A stretch of 49,332 bases of DNA from Streptomyces sp. MBT65 (GTDB lineage Bacteria > Actinomycetota > Actinomycetes > Streptomycetales > Streptomycetaceae): the NCBI RefSeq assembly GCF_016612545.1, contig NZ_JAENRY010000020.1:1-49332 (forward strand), given 5' to 3'. The position numbers and the translations under genes are program-made. Under the pieces are notes generated by a model. It worked only from the letters and a program-made list of their open reading frames with translations, was not told the DNA's origin and ran no database searches. This document shows positions 1-8,813 of this stretch, piece by piece (the first letter of the stretch is position 1; each line of letters opens with the position of its first letter).

Positions 1-1124
1 CGAACCTGCTCATCGTCATCGAGGGCATCAACTGGACCGGCCTGCCCATCGACGGCTTCGCCCACGGCCGCCCCCTGCTCACCCCCGCCCTCACGCTCTC
101 GCACACCCTGGTCGCCGCCCACAAACTCGTCTACTCGGCCCACTTCTACGGCTACACGGGTCCCCACCACAGCGGCGCCACCGGACTCGGCGAGACCAGC
201 GACCCCCGCTACCAGGACCTCAGTCGCGACGCGCTGTTCCAGGCCCTCTACGACGAGGCGTTCTTCGTCTCCCAGGACAACGGCAAGCACTACACCGCCC
301 CTGTGTGGATCAGCGAGTTCGGCATCGGAGCGGGCGAGACCGGTACCGCGGCACGCACCTGGTTCGGCAATGCGACCGCCTACTTCGCCGACCACGACGC
401 CGACTTCGCGTACTGGCCCCTGGTCGGCTGGCAGGGCCACGACGACTGGGCCCTGCTGCGCTACGACACGGACGGCACCCGGCACGGCCTCCTGGACGAC
501 GCGGACTGGCGCGGCGCCGGATGGCAGCGATTGATGTCCGCCCCCTCGCTCACCGGTCCGGTCGCCCGCGTCCCCGCTTGGCAGATGCTCGCCACCGACC
601 ACGGCGACTACGTCGAGTCCGTACGGGTGCGCGCCACCGGCGACTGGGACTCGGGAGCCGCCAAGGCGGCCTGCCCGGACGGCCTGCGGCTGATCGGTCT
701 GGGGCACACCTCGGGCCGGGGACTGTGCACGGACGTCACCGCGGGCGGCCTGCGTGCCGCGGACGGCGCCCAGTCGGTCGTCACCGACGAACGCAACGTC
801 CCGCAGGGCGGCGACTGGGCCTCGGGATACACCAAACTCCAGTGCGCCCAGGGCCAGTTCCTCATCGGCTACAGCCACCGGGGTGTGCGGACGTCGGCAT
901 CTCTGTGCGCGCCCGCCGCTGTCGCCCTGGCGGGCACGGGACGCACCGTGTGGTTCGACCGGTCCGACAACCGGCCCGCCGGCGCCGGCGGCGGTGACTT
1001 CGCGAGCGGCGACTACAAGGGCCAGTGCGCGGACGACGAGTACGCCGCGGGCATCGCCTACACCACCCGCACCGGCAGCTCGCCGGGCCCCGCGGCCCTG
1101 TTCTGCCGCAAGCTGGCCGGCTGA
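1..1124 (+). CDS. Secreted glycoside hydrolase family 5 (cellulase-like), C-terminal part
   Basis: The gene runs in from the left edge; its frame begins at base 3 and about 373 residues are visible. The part resembling the GH5 TIM barrel has an VIEGINW strand near the start. A WISEFG motif has its Glu codon at 315-317, the position of the GH5 nucleophile. The upstream acid/base Asn-Glu lies outside the window. The barrel ends near residue 190. After it come three copies of a Cys-containing repeat of about 65 residues, each with a G-D-(W/F)-x-S-G-x-x-K-x-x-C core, beginning near bases 640, 808 and 990. I do not recognise this repeat; it may be a carbohydrate-binding or wall-binding module. Expected role is extracellular hydrolysis of a beta-glucan or related polysaccharide. 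The catalytic family is fairly secure, the substrate is not. Confidence 0.75.
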   Translation, partial: NLLIVIEGINWTGLPIDGFAHGRPLLTPALTLSHTLVAAHKLVYSAHFYGYTGPHHSGATGLGETSDPRYQDLSRDALFQALYDEAFFVSQDNGKHYTAPVWISEFGIGAGETGTAARTWFGNATAYFADHDADFAYWPLVGWQGHDDWALLRYDTDGTRHGLLDDADWRGAGWQRLMSAPSLTGPVARVPAWQMLATDHGDYVESVRVRATGDWDSGAAKAACPDGLRLIGLGHTSGRGLCTDVTAGGLRAADGAQSVVTDERNVPQGGDWASGYTKLQCAQGQFLIGYSHRGVRTSASLCAPAAVALAGTGRTVWFDRSDNRPAGAGGGDFASGDYKGQCADDEYAAGIAYTTRTGSSPGPAALFCRKLAG

Positions 1125-1149
1125 CGCCGAAGGCGAGTGGGCGGGTGTC

Positions 1150-2037
1150 TCACGAGGGCGGCGGAAGCTGATCGGTCAGGTCGAGGTGCGGTTCGAAGGC
1201 GTGCAGCAGGAGCGCGCGCATACGGTCCGGCTGCATGTCCGTCGAGTTGACGAGGATCTGGATCGCCAGACCGTCGACCATCGCGGTGAACCGGTCGGCG
1301 AGGGCCTCGATGTCCGCCTCCGGCGCGAGGCCCTCGGACCGGCACTCGTGCAGCACGTCCACCACGACCCGGTACCAGCCCGAGTAGATCCGCCGCTGCG
1401 CGGGCCGCAGCAGGGGCTCCAGCATCGCCTGGTTCCAGAACTGGATCCACACCGACCATTCGTCGATGTCGTCGGCGGTGAGCGGGAGTTGGACCTCGAT
1501 CAGGCGGCGCAGCTTGTCCCGCGCGGATGTCGCCCGGCCGAACTCCTCGTCGATCCGGGTGCGGAACCGTTGGGCGTAGAACTCGAGCGCCGCGTGCAGC
1601 GTGGCTTCCTTGCTGGGGAAGTGGTAGTGCACCGTCGCCGTGCTGGTCCCGCAGTAGCGGGCGATGTCCGAGACCCGCACGTTGTGATAGCCCCGGCGGG
1701 CGATGAGGACGGTCGCGGCCTCCAGGATCTGGTCCCGGCGTTCCTGTGCCGTCACCGGCTGCGCCCGGTCCCGGCCGGCGTCGGGCGGGAGGACGGGCTC
1801 CGGACCGGTTCCCTCGACCAGATACGCCGTGGAGACCCCGCATGCCTTCGCGATGGCGGCGATCTCCTCGTCGCGCAGCCGCCGGGTCCCGCGCAGTGCC
1901 TTGGAGAGGGCGGTCGGGTCCATGCCGATCCGGTGGGCGAGTTCGCGCTGGGAGACGGCGGCGGCCCGGATCGCCGTACGGACGCGTTCCGGCAGATCGG
2001 CGACGGTCGCGGCCGGCCGCTCTTCGATGCTGGTCAT
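1150..2037 (-). CDS. XRE-TetR fusion transcriptional regulator
   Basis: This 295-residue protein appears to carry two DNA-binding domains. Residues about 13-70 form an XRE/Cro-type helix-turn-helix (QRELAHRIGMDPTALSKALRG is typical). Residues about 85-132 form a TetR N-terminal HTH with the characteristic TATVHYHFPSKEATLHAALE segment. The rest is a helical TetR ligand-binding region. Ordinary TetR proteins are about 200 residues, so the extra 80 residues are the XRE module. It sits beside a divergent pair of amine-oxidase and permease genes and probably controls the amine catabolic genes. The adjacent intergenic region has two inverted repeats with a shared core. The ATG at 2037 is the first in frame. 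The ligand is unknown; an amine or its acyl-CoA product is an inference from neighbours. Confidence 0.85.
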   Translation of the reverse strand: MTSIEERPAATVADLPERVRTAIRAAAVSQRELAHRIGMDPTALSKALRGTRRLRDEEIAAIAKACGVSTAYLVEGTGPEPVLPPDAGRDRAQPVTAQERRDQILEAATVLIARRGYHNVRVSDIARYCGTSTATVHYHFPSKEATLHAALEFYAQRFRTRIDEEFGRATSARDKLRRLIEVQLPLTADDIDEWSVWIQFWNQAMLEPLLRPAQRRIYSGWYRVVVDVLHECRSEGLAPEADIEALADRFTAMVDGLAIQILVNSTDMQPDRMRALLLHAFEPHLDLTDQLPPPS

Positions 2038-2066
2038 AACCCGGTCAGTATGTCAGGCACGGTCGT

Positions 2067-3461
2067 TCACCCCTGGTGGACGACGGCCGCGAGGGCGCTG
2101 ATCACCTCGGCCGCGGCCCGCTCGCCCGACGAGATCGCCCCGTCGATGTAGCCGTTCCACACCGAGGCGGTCTCGGTCCCCGCCCAGTGGACGAGCCCGG
2201 CCGGCTCCCGCCAGCCGTCCCTGCCGTGCCGGGTCCAGCCGCCCGGGGTCACGAAGCACTCGTAGCCGCCGATGGTCCAGCCGGTCCGGGGCCAGATCTG
2301 CTCGACATAGTCGACGGGCGCTCCGGCCCGGGGTCCGGCGACGGCGGACAGGGCGGCCAGCACCTCGTGGCGGCGCTCGGTGTCGGTTCCGGCGGACCAG
2401 CGGTCGAGCCGGTCGCCGTAGACGAACGCGACGAGCACGCCGCGCGAGGCGTCCTCCGGGGAGTTGTCGAAGACGACGCCGACCGGGCTGTCGCCGAAGA
2501 ACGTCGCGATGCCGGAGCGGCCCGCCGGGCGCCAGAAGGGTTCCTCGTAGACGGCGTGCACCTTGGCGACCCGGCCCATCGGGGAGTGGCGGACCCAGCC
2601 GCGCCGCCCGACGGGCAGTACCGGGTCGAAGGCGATGCGCTCGACCGCCGCCGGGGGTACGGCGACGACGGCTCGGCGGGCGCGGACGACGGTGTCGCCG
2701 GTGTACGCCTCCACGCCGTGGGCGGTCTGTCGGAGGGACAGCACCGGGTCACCGAGCCGGACCCGACCGCCGAGCGATGTCGCGAGCGCGTGGGCCACCG
2801 CGTCGGCTCCGTCGGAGAAGCGTGCGTCCTGGGCGCAGCCGCGGGTCTCCATCAGCTGTTCGTAACCGCCGCCGGAGGCCAGGTAGAAGAGCACGTGGAA
2901 GAAGGAGATCTCGTGCGGTTCGGCGCACCAGAGGCCCTGGACCGCGAGCGCCAGTCGCGCCAGGGCGTCCTCGTCGGCGGTCTGCGCGCGGAAGAAGTCC
3001 TCGGCCGACTGGGCGTCGAACTCCGCGAACCGCGGGGTGGACCACGGCAGTTCGAGGTCGACGGTGCGGGCGAGATCGTCGAGCAGGGCGGTGACGCGTG
3101 CGTACTCCTCGATGCCCGGTCCGCTGTCCGGTGCGCCGCCCGCGTAGTCGACGCGGGTGCCGTCGGCGCGGATCTCGACGTGCCGTCCGGTCTCCCAGGT
3201 CGGGAACGTCCGGCAGCCGAACCGGTCCGCGAGCGCGTGGAACCGTCGCTGGGTCGGCCCGATCCACTGTCCTCCGTGGTCGATGCGCACCCCCGACGGA
3301 CTCACCTGGCTGAACACGCGGCCACCGACGCGCTCGGCGGCCTCCAGTACGACCACGTCGACCCCGGCGTCGGCCAGCCGCCACGCGGTGCTCAGCCCCG
3401 CGTAGCCGGCGCCCACGACCACGACCTCGGTGTCGACTGCAGAAGTTTCGAGTGTTGTCAC
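2067..3461 (-). CDS. Flavin-containing monoamine oxidase
   Basis: FAD-dependent amine oxidase (MAO/PAO family) of about 464 residues, expected to oxidise a primary or secondary amine to an aldehyde with release of ammonia and H2O2. The N-terminus has the dinucleotide-binding motif VVVVGAGYAGLS followed by VLEAAERVGGRV. The C-terminus has the family's second FAD motif (GLVHWAGTETASVWNGYIDGA). Length is normal for the family. The GTG at 3461 was chosen because homologues typically begin with MTTL-like residues shortly before the FAD strand. An ATG at 3491 is also possible but would lie inside the putative operator at 3483-3498. The gene is divergent from the APC permease and 29 bp upstream of the XRE-TetR gene. 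It is most likely the first step of the amine pathway encoded at 3620-11010. Confidence 0.88.
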   Translation of the reverse strand: MTTLETSAVDTEVVVVGAGYAGLSTAWRLADAGVDVVVLEAAERVGGRVFSQVSPSGVRIDHGGQWIGPTQRRFHALADRFGCRTFPTWETGRHVEIRADGTRVDYAGGAPDSGPGIEEYARVTALLDDLARTVDLELPWSTPRFAEFDAQSAEDFFRAQTADEDALARLALAVQGLWCAEPHEISFFHVLFYLASGGGYEQLMETRGCAQDARFSDGADAVAHALATSLGGRVRLGDPVLSLRQTAHGVEAYTGDTVVRARRAVVAVPPAAVERIAFDPVLPVGRRGWVRHSPMGRVAKVHAVYEEPFWRPAGRSGIATFFGDSPVGVVFDNSPEDASRGVLVAFVYGDRLDRWSAGTDTERRHEVLAALSAVAGPRAGAPVDYVEQIWPRTGWTIGGYECFVTPGGWTRHGRDGWREPAGLVHWAGTETASVWNGYIDGAISSGERAAAEVISALAAVVHQG

Positions 3462-3482
3462 GCCGGACACCGTGTCGCAACG

Positions 3483-3498
3483 TTGACCCATCAGTCAA
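3483..3498. promoter_or_regulatory. Putative operator 1 for the XRE-TetR regulator
   Basis: Perfect inverted repeat TTGAC-N6-GTCAA between the divergent amine oxidase and permease genes. Its right half contains ATCAGTCA, which recurs in the second site at 3555-3572. Binding by the neighbouring regulator is inferred. Confidence 0.5.
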
Positions 3499-3554
3499 GA
3501 TGCACCACAAAATTGCGATCGAGGTCTTGACAGCACCTCCGGCCACGGCCAGTC

Positions 3555-3572
3555 TGACTCGCCAATCAGTCA
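3555..3572. promoter_or_regulatory. Putative operator 2 for the XRE-TetR regulator
   Basis: Inverted repeat TGACT-N8-AGTCA, 72 bp from operator 1 and sharing the core CC(A)ATCAGTCA with it in the same orientation. A TTGACA hexamer lies at 3537-3542 on the plus strand, so the site would overlap the -10/+1 region of a permease promoter. The -10 itself is weak. Confidence 0.5.
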
Positions 3573-3619
3573 TTGCGTTTTGTTGTCGGTACCCGTAGAC
3601 CATCAGATCGGGAGTGGCG

Positions 3620-5212
3620 ATGACCTCGGATTCGCAATACCAAAGAGGCAAGGCACCGGCACCCGCGCAGGAGCTCAGCCCCGCCGTCGAGCCGATCGAC
3701 GTCGAGTTCTCCGACAAGGGTTTGCGCTCCGGCGCGCTCGGCATGGCCACCAGCCTGATCCTCGCCGTGGCGTCCGCGGCCCCCGCCTACAGCAGCCTCA
3801 CCGCGACGCTGGCCTTCGTCGTCGGATACGTCGGCTTCCAGGCCCCGTCCGTGGTCGTGCTCGCCTTCGTCCCGATCCTGTTCGTCTCCTTCGGCTACGC
3901 CGCCCTCAACCGACGCGACCCGGACTGCGGCACGATCTTCACCTGGGCCACCCGCTCCCTGAACCCGAGCCTCGGCTTCCTCGGCGGCTGGGCGATCATC
4001 GCGTCCTTCGTCCTGGTGATCGGCAGCCTCGCGCAGGTCGCCGGGCAGTACGTGTTCCTGCTGTTCGGCGCGGAGAACATCGGTTCCGACCCGGCCGACT
4101 GGCGGGTGCTGCTGGCCGGACTCGGCTGGCTCGCGCTGATGACCCTCGTCTGCTACCGCGGCATCGAGATCGCGGCGGCGGTCCAACGCGCCCTGCTCTT
4201 CCTGGAGTTCGGCATGCTCGTGGCCCTCTCCGTCGTCGCGCTCGTCAAGGTGTACGCCGACAGCGCGCCGACCGGCACCCGGCGGCCGAGCCTGTCCTGG
4301 CTCAACCCGTTCGAGGGCGCGTCCCTGAGCGCGTTCGTCAGCGCGCTGGTGCTGATGCTGTTCATCTACTGGGGCTGGGAGACGGCGCTCACCGTCAACG
4401 AGGAGACCACCGACCGACACCGCATCCCGGGCCGCGCCGCGACCTGGTCCACGGTCCTGCTGGTGACGCTGTACCTCCTCGCCACCTTCGCCGCGATCTC
4501 CTTCGCCGGCATCGGCGACTCCGGGATCGGCCTGAACAACCCGGACAACTCCGGGGACGTCCTGTACGGCTTCGGCACCGCGGTGTTCGGGTCGAGCGGT
4601 TTCGGCTCGGTGCTGTGGCACCTGCTGATCCTCATGGTCCTCACCTCGGCCGCCGCGTCGACGGAGACGACCGTACTGACCCTCAGCCGCACGATGCTGT
4701 CGATGGGCGACCAGGGCGCGCTCCCCCGCGCACTGGCCCGGGTGCACCCGCGCTTCCGCATCCCGCACGTGGGCACGATCGCGGTCGGGGTGATCGGCGC
4801 GGTGGTGTACGTCGCGCTGAACTTCCTCGGCCACGGTCTCGTCCTCGGCGACGCGGTGTCGGCCTGCGGAGTGCTGATCGCCTTCTACTACGGCCTCACC
4901 GGCCTCACCTCCGCCTGGGTGCACCGCACCGGGCCGCGCGCCAAGGCGACGGACCTCTGGCTGACCGTCGTCCTCCCCGCGATCGGCGGGCTCGTCCTGC
5001 TCGCCGCGGGAGCGTGGAGCCTGGTGCAGGCGTGGGATCCCATCAACAGCGGTACGAGCTGGTCGCTCCCGTTCTCCTCGGGAACCCACGTCGGCGGCAC
5101 GTTCCTGATCGGCACCGGAACGCTCGTGCTCGGCCTGCTCGCCCTGCTGGTCTGCCGGCGCCTGTACCCCGCGTTCTTCGAACGCCGGTCAACTCCCGCA
5201 GTCCAGGCCTGA
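3620..5212 (+). CDS. APC-family amino acid/polyamine permease
   Basis: Integral membrane transporter of about 530 residues with roughly twelve hydrophobic segments, the first around GMATSLILAVASAAPAYSS. This is the APC-superfamily TM1 pattern with a small-residue break. A long loop carrying NEETTDRHRIPGRAATWST lies between transmembrane segments, as in amino acid/polyamine/GABA antiporters. Expected to import an amine or amino acid by proton or sodium coupling. ATG 3620 is preferred over GTG 3614 because GGGAG at 3609-3613 is then correctly spaced. It is divergent from the amine oxidase and begins a five-gene plus-strand run. Its substrate is probably the amine oxidised by that enzyme. The transporter family is secure, the substrate is inferred from context. 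Confidence 0.88.
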   Translation: MTSDSQYQRGKAPAPAQELSPAVEPIDVEFSDKGLRSGALGMATSLILAVASAAPAYSSLTATLAFVVGYVGFQAPSVVVLAFVPILFVSFGYAALNRRDPDCGTIFTWATRSLNPSLGFLGGWAIIASFVLVIGSLAQVAGQYVFLLFGAENIGSDPADWRVLLAGLGWLALMTLVCYRGIEIAAAVQRALLFLEFGMLVALSVVALVKVYADSAPTGTRRPSLSWLNPFEGASLSAFVSALVLMLFIYWGWETALTVNEETTDRHRIPGRAATWSTVLLVTLYLLATFAAISFAGIGDSGIGLNNPDNSGDVLYGFGTAVFGSSGFGSVLWHLLILMVLTSAAASTETTVLTLSRTMLSMGDQGALPRALARVHPRFRIPHVGTIAVGVIGAVVYVALNFLGHGLVLGDAVSACGVLIAFYYGLTGLTSAWVHRTGPRAKATDLWLTVVLPAIGGLVLLAAGAWSLVQAWDPINSGTSWSLPFSSGTHVGGTFLIGTGTLVLGLLALLVCRRLYPAFFERRSTPAVQA

Positions 5213-5254
5213 GTTCGACCCTTCCGTCCTACGACCCCTCGAGGTTCATCACTC

Positions 5255-6637
5255 ATGACCCTGCCAGGCACGGGGCAGCCCGCCTATCAGGTCGTCGATC
5301 CCGCGACCGGCGACCCGGTCCGCTCCTTCCCCTACGCCACCGATGCCGAGGTCGCCGAGATCCTGGACGCCGCGCACTCGGCGTACCTCGACTGGCGGGA
5401 GCGCACCGTCGCCGAACGCGCGAACCTCGTCCGCCGAGCGGGCGCCGCTCTCCTACGACGGTCCCGCGAACTGGCCGCGACCATGCGGCTGGAGATGGGC
5501 AAGCCGCTCTCCGAAGGGACCGACGAGATCGAGTACTGCGCGTCGATCTTCGACCACTACGCCGACCAGGGCCCCGCCCTGCTCGCGGACGAGGAGCTCG
5601 CGACCCGTGGCGCAGGCCGCGCGGTCGTCCAGTCCCGCCCGATCGGCCCGCTGTTGGGCGTCATGCCCTGGAACTACCCCTCCTATCAGGTCGCCCGCTT
5701 CGCCGTCCCGAATCTCGTGCTGGGCAACACCGTGATCGTCAAGCACGCCGAGTCGGTCCCGCTCACCGCCGGCGCACTTGAGCAGGTGTTCCTCGAAGCG
5801 GGCCTGCCGCACGGGACGTACCTCAATGTCTTCGCCACGCACGAGCAGGTCGAGACCGTCATCGCCGACCCCCGGGTCCAGGGCGTGTCGCTGACGGGGT
5901 CCGAGCGTGCGGGCTCGGTCGTCGCCGCGACCGCGGGCCGTTACCTGAAGAGGTGCGTGCTCGAACTCGGCGGCTCGGACCCGTTCGTCGTGCTCGACTC
6001 CCCCGACGTGACCGCCGTGGCGGCGCTGGCCTGGCGGACGCGGATCCATAACAACGGACAGGCCTGCACCTCCAACAAGCGCATGCTCGTGATGACCGAC
6101 ATCTACGACGAGTTCGTAGCCGCGCTCGTCGCCGAGGCCGAGGCCGTCGACACCGCCGTACACCCGCCGTTGGCCTCCCGCGCGGCGGCCGAGCACCTCG
6201 CGGCCCAGGTCGAGGACGCCGTCGCCAAGGGCGCCCGTCTGCTCGTGGGCGGTGTCCTGGCCCCGGACCGGTCGGCCCGCTACTCCCCCGCCGTCCTGGT
6301 GGACGTCACCGAGGACATGCGGGCCTGGCAAGAGGAACTCTTCGGGCCGGTGGCCGTCGTCCACCGCGTGACGCACGACGAGCACGCGGTCCAACTCGCC
6401 AACTCCACTCCGTACGGACTCGGTTGTGCTGTGTTCAGCGCCGATCCCGAGCGGGCGCGGCGCGTCGCGGAGCGGCTGGAGAGCGGCATGGCGAACATCA
6501 ACACCCCGTCCGTGGACGGACCCGAACTCCCCTTCGGCGGAGTCGGGCGCTCCGGCTACGGCCGCGAACTGGGCCCGGGAGTCAGCGAGTTCATCAACAA
6601 GCGGCTCCTGTGCACGGCGGTGCAGGCCCATGTCTGA
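5255..6637 (+). CDS. NAD(P)-dependent aldehyde dehydrogenase (succinate-semialdehyde dehydrogenase type)
   Basis: Aldehyde dehydrogenase superfamily enzyme of 460 residues, expected to oxidise the aldehyde made by the amine oxidase to a carboxylic acid. The visible motifs are MPWNYPSYQVARF, the cofactor-binding VIVKHAES lysine segment, ELGGSDPF with the general-base Glu, and GQACTS with the catalytic Cys at residue 271. The C-terminal PFGGVGRSGYGRELG motif is typical. Pattern and length resemble the GabD/YneI-type semialdehyde dehydrogenases. The gene starts 42 bp after the permease. Its last 8 bp overlap the next gene's start, which supports a single operon. Confidence 0.92.
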   Translation: MTLPGTGQPAYQVVDPATGDPVRSFPYATDAEVAEILDAAHSAYLDWRERTVAERANLVRRAGAALLRRSRELAATMRLEMGKPLSEGTDEIEYCASIFDHYADQGPALLADEELATRGAGRAVVQSRPIGPLLGVMPWNYPSYQVARFAVPNLVLGNTVIVKHAESVPLTAGALEQVFLEAGLPHGTYLNVFATHEQVETVIADPRVQGVSLTGSERAGSVVAATAGRYLKRCVLELGGSDPFVVLDSPDVTAVAALAWRTRIHNNGQACTSNKRMLVMTDIYDEFVAALVAEAEAVDTAVHPPLASRAAAEHLAAQVEDAVAKGARLLVGGVLAPDRSARYSPAVLVDVTEDMRAWQEELFGPVAVVHRVTHDEHAVQLANSTPYGLGCAVFSADPERARRVAERLESGMANINTPSVDGPELPFGGVGRSGYGRELGPGVSEFINKRLLCTAVQAHV

Positions 6638-8813
6638 TCAGTTCAGCACCGCGGATCACCGCAGCGGCCTGCCGTCGACACCGGAGAACGGGAGGCCGTC
6701 CGTGTCCTTTCCCCAGGCCTTCGTCGACCCTTCGTCCGTCGCGGTCGTCGGCGCCACCGAGGACCGCGCCAAGTGGGGCTACTGGCTCGCCACCGGCGCC
6801 CTCGCGGGAGCCGACCGGCGGCAGGTGTGGCTGGTCAACCGCCGCGCCGCGCACGTCCTCGGGCAGCCCTGCCACGCGACAGTGGGCGAGCTGCCGGGGA
6901 CCCCCGATCTCGTCGTCGTGGGCGTGCCGCCGGAGCACGTCCTCCCCGTCGTGCGGGACGCCCTCGCCAAGGGGTGCCGCGCTTTCCTCGCGATCACCAC
7001 GGGACTCGGTGCCGACGAGTCCGAACTCGCCTCCCTGCTGCGCGAGTCGGACGCGCGGATGATCGGGCCGAACAGCCTCGGGATGTTCAACGCGGCCACG
7101 CAACTCCGGCTGGCCTGGGGGAACTTCACTCTCGGGAGTCTCGCGATCGTCTCGCAGAGCGGTCAGCTCGGCTCCGAGATCGCCGGTCTCGGCGCCCGGA
7201 CCGGACTGGGTGTGTCCCGCTTCTACTCGGTCGGCAACCAACTCGACGTGGGGGCCGCCGACATACTCGAATCCCTCGTCGCCGACGAGCACACCACCAC
7301 GGTGGCCCTCTACTTGGAGAGCTTCGCGGACGGCACACGGATCGTCGCCGCCCTCGATGCCCTGCGCCGCGTCGGCAAACACGTACTCGTGCTCACCACC
7401 GGCGCGAGCGAGGGCAGTCGTCGACTCGCGCGGTCCCACACCGGTTCGATGACCTCGGCGCTCGACGTCGTCGACGCGGCGTGCCGCGCCACCGGAGCCC
7501 TTCGCGTGGCTTCCCCGCGCGAACTCGTCGACGCGGCACGGGTGTTGGACACGACCACGCCACCGGATGGACGCCGGGTCGCGGTCATCAGCGACAGCGG
7601 CGGACAGGGCGGGATCGCCGCCGACCTCGCCACCACCCGGGGGCTGCGGGCACCGGTCTTCACCGACCGGCTGCAAGCCGGTCTCCGTACTCTGCTCCCG
7701 CCCGCCGCTGCGGTGTCCAATCCCGTGGACCTCGCGGGCGCGGGAGAAGCGGACCTCCAAATCTACGCACGGGTCGCCGAGTTGGTGGCCGCCTCCGGCG
7801 AGGTCGACTCGATCGTCCTGTCGGGATACCTGGGTTGCTACGGCGAGGACTCGCCGAGCCTCGTGGACGCCGAGTCCGCCGTGATCGACCGCCTCGGCGA
7901 CCTCCGGCGGACGGAAACGACACGGGTACCCCTGATCGTGCACAGCATGAGCGCCGTCTCACCGGCGGTTGCCCGGCTACGGGAGCACCGCGTCCCGGTC
8001 TTCGACACCATCGACGCGGCGCTGGGCGCGCTGGGCCATGTGACCCGGTTGGGCGGGCAGCCCCGCCCGACTCCAGCGACCGTACGAACCGGAACGACGG
8101 TCCCAACTCCCGGCTACTGGGCGGCTCGTACGTTCCTCAGCGCACTCGGCATCGCGCTGCCCGAGGCGAGACGGGTAACCGACGCGGCCGGGTTCGCGGA
8201 GGCCTGCGCGTCCCTGCGAGCACCCCTTGTGCTCAAGGCCGGCTGGATCGAGCACAAAAGCGAACACCGGGCCGTCAGAACCGGGTTGGGACCGGAAACC
8301 GCCGCTGCCGTGTTCCGTGAGATGTACGAACGGCTCGGCCCCGGTGAGTATGTCGTCGAGGAGCAGGACACCCGGCCAGGCGTCGTCGAGATGCTGATCG
8401 GCGCCCGCCGGGACCGTGACTTCGGTCCGACCGTGGCCGTGGGCCATGGCGGGGTCCACGCCGAACTCTGGCGTGACGTCTCCGTGGAGCTGGCGCCGGT
8501 CGACCGACGGACGGCGGCCGCAATGCTCGACCGCCTGCGCTCGCGCCGGCTGCTGGACGGCTGGCGGGGACAACCGGCGGTCGACCTCGACGCCCTGGTC
8601 AACGCGATCGTCGCCGTGTCGGAGGCGATCGCGGCCACCACCGGTGTGACGGACATCGAGGTCAACCCGATCCGGGTCGGGCCCGAGGGCGCGCTCGCCG
8701 TGGACGCGCTCGTCGTCTCCAGCACCGCAGCAGCCGTACCAGAAACAACCGGGGTGAACGGCCACCGGGAAACCACCGAGGAGCAGGAGATATCGCGTGA
8801 GCACGTCCACTGA
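6630..8813 (+). CDS. ADP-forming acyl-CoA synthetase (acetate-CoA ligase family)
   Basis: Single-chain NDP-forming acyl-CoA ligase of about 727 residues. The order is a CoA-binding Rossmann domain (residues about 25-150, AVVGATEDRAKWGYW), then succinyl-CoA-synthetase-like flavodoxin domains (about 165-480). The latter carry IVSQSGQLGSEIAGLG and an SHTGSM segment where the phosphohistidine lies in this family. Last is an ATP-grasp domain (about 505-715) ending in the typical TDIEVNPIRVGPEG. It would activate the acid from the upstream dehydrogenase to an acyl-CoA. The ATG at 6630 overlaps the upstream stop. GTG 6702, preceded by GGGAGG at 6690-6695, is a credible alternative start. The gene overlaps the acyl-CoA dehydrogenase by 17 bp. 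Confidence 0.87.
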   Translation: MSDQFSTADHRSGLPSTPENGRPSVSFPQAFVDPSSVAVVGATEDRAKWGYWLATGALAGADRRQVWLVNRRAAHVLGQPCHATVGELPGTPDLVVVGVPPEHVLPVVRDALAKGCRAFLAITTGLGADESELASLLRESDARMIGPNSLGMFNAATQLRLAWGNFTLGSLAIVSQSGQLGSEIAGLGARTGLGVSRFYSVGNQLDVGAADILESLVADEHTTTVALYLESFADGTRIVAALDALRRVGKHVLVLTTGASEGSRRLARSHTGSMTSALDVVDAACRATGALRVASPRELVDAARVLDTTTPPDGRRVAVISDSGGQGGIAADLATTRGLRAPVFTDRLQAGLRTLLPPAAAVSNPVDLAGAGEADLQIYARVAELVAASGEVDSIVLSGYLGCYGEDSPSLVDAESAVIDRLGDLRRTETTRVPLIVHSMSAVSPAVARLREHRVPVFDTIDAALGALGHVTRLGGQPRPTPATVRTGTTVPTPGYWAARTFLSALGIALPEARRVTDAAGFAEACASLRAPLVLKAGWIEHKSEHRAVRTGLGPETAAAVFREMYERLGPGEYVVEEQDTRPGVVEMLIGARRDRDFGPTVAVGHGGVHAELWRDVSVELAPVDRRTAAAMLDRLRSRRLLDGWRGQPAVDLDALVNAIVAVSEAIAATTGVTDIEVNPIRVGPEGALAVDALVVSSTAAAVPETTGVNGHRETTEEQEISREHVH

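Noticed and set aside
2043..2057. Autoregulatory operator ahead of the XRE-TetR gene
   Set aside because: Only a direct GTCAG repeat; it lacks the dyad and the ATCAGTCA core of the two better sites, so it was not listed as a feature.
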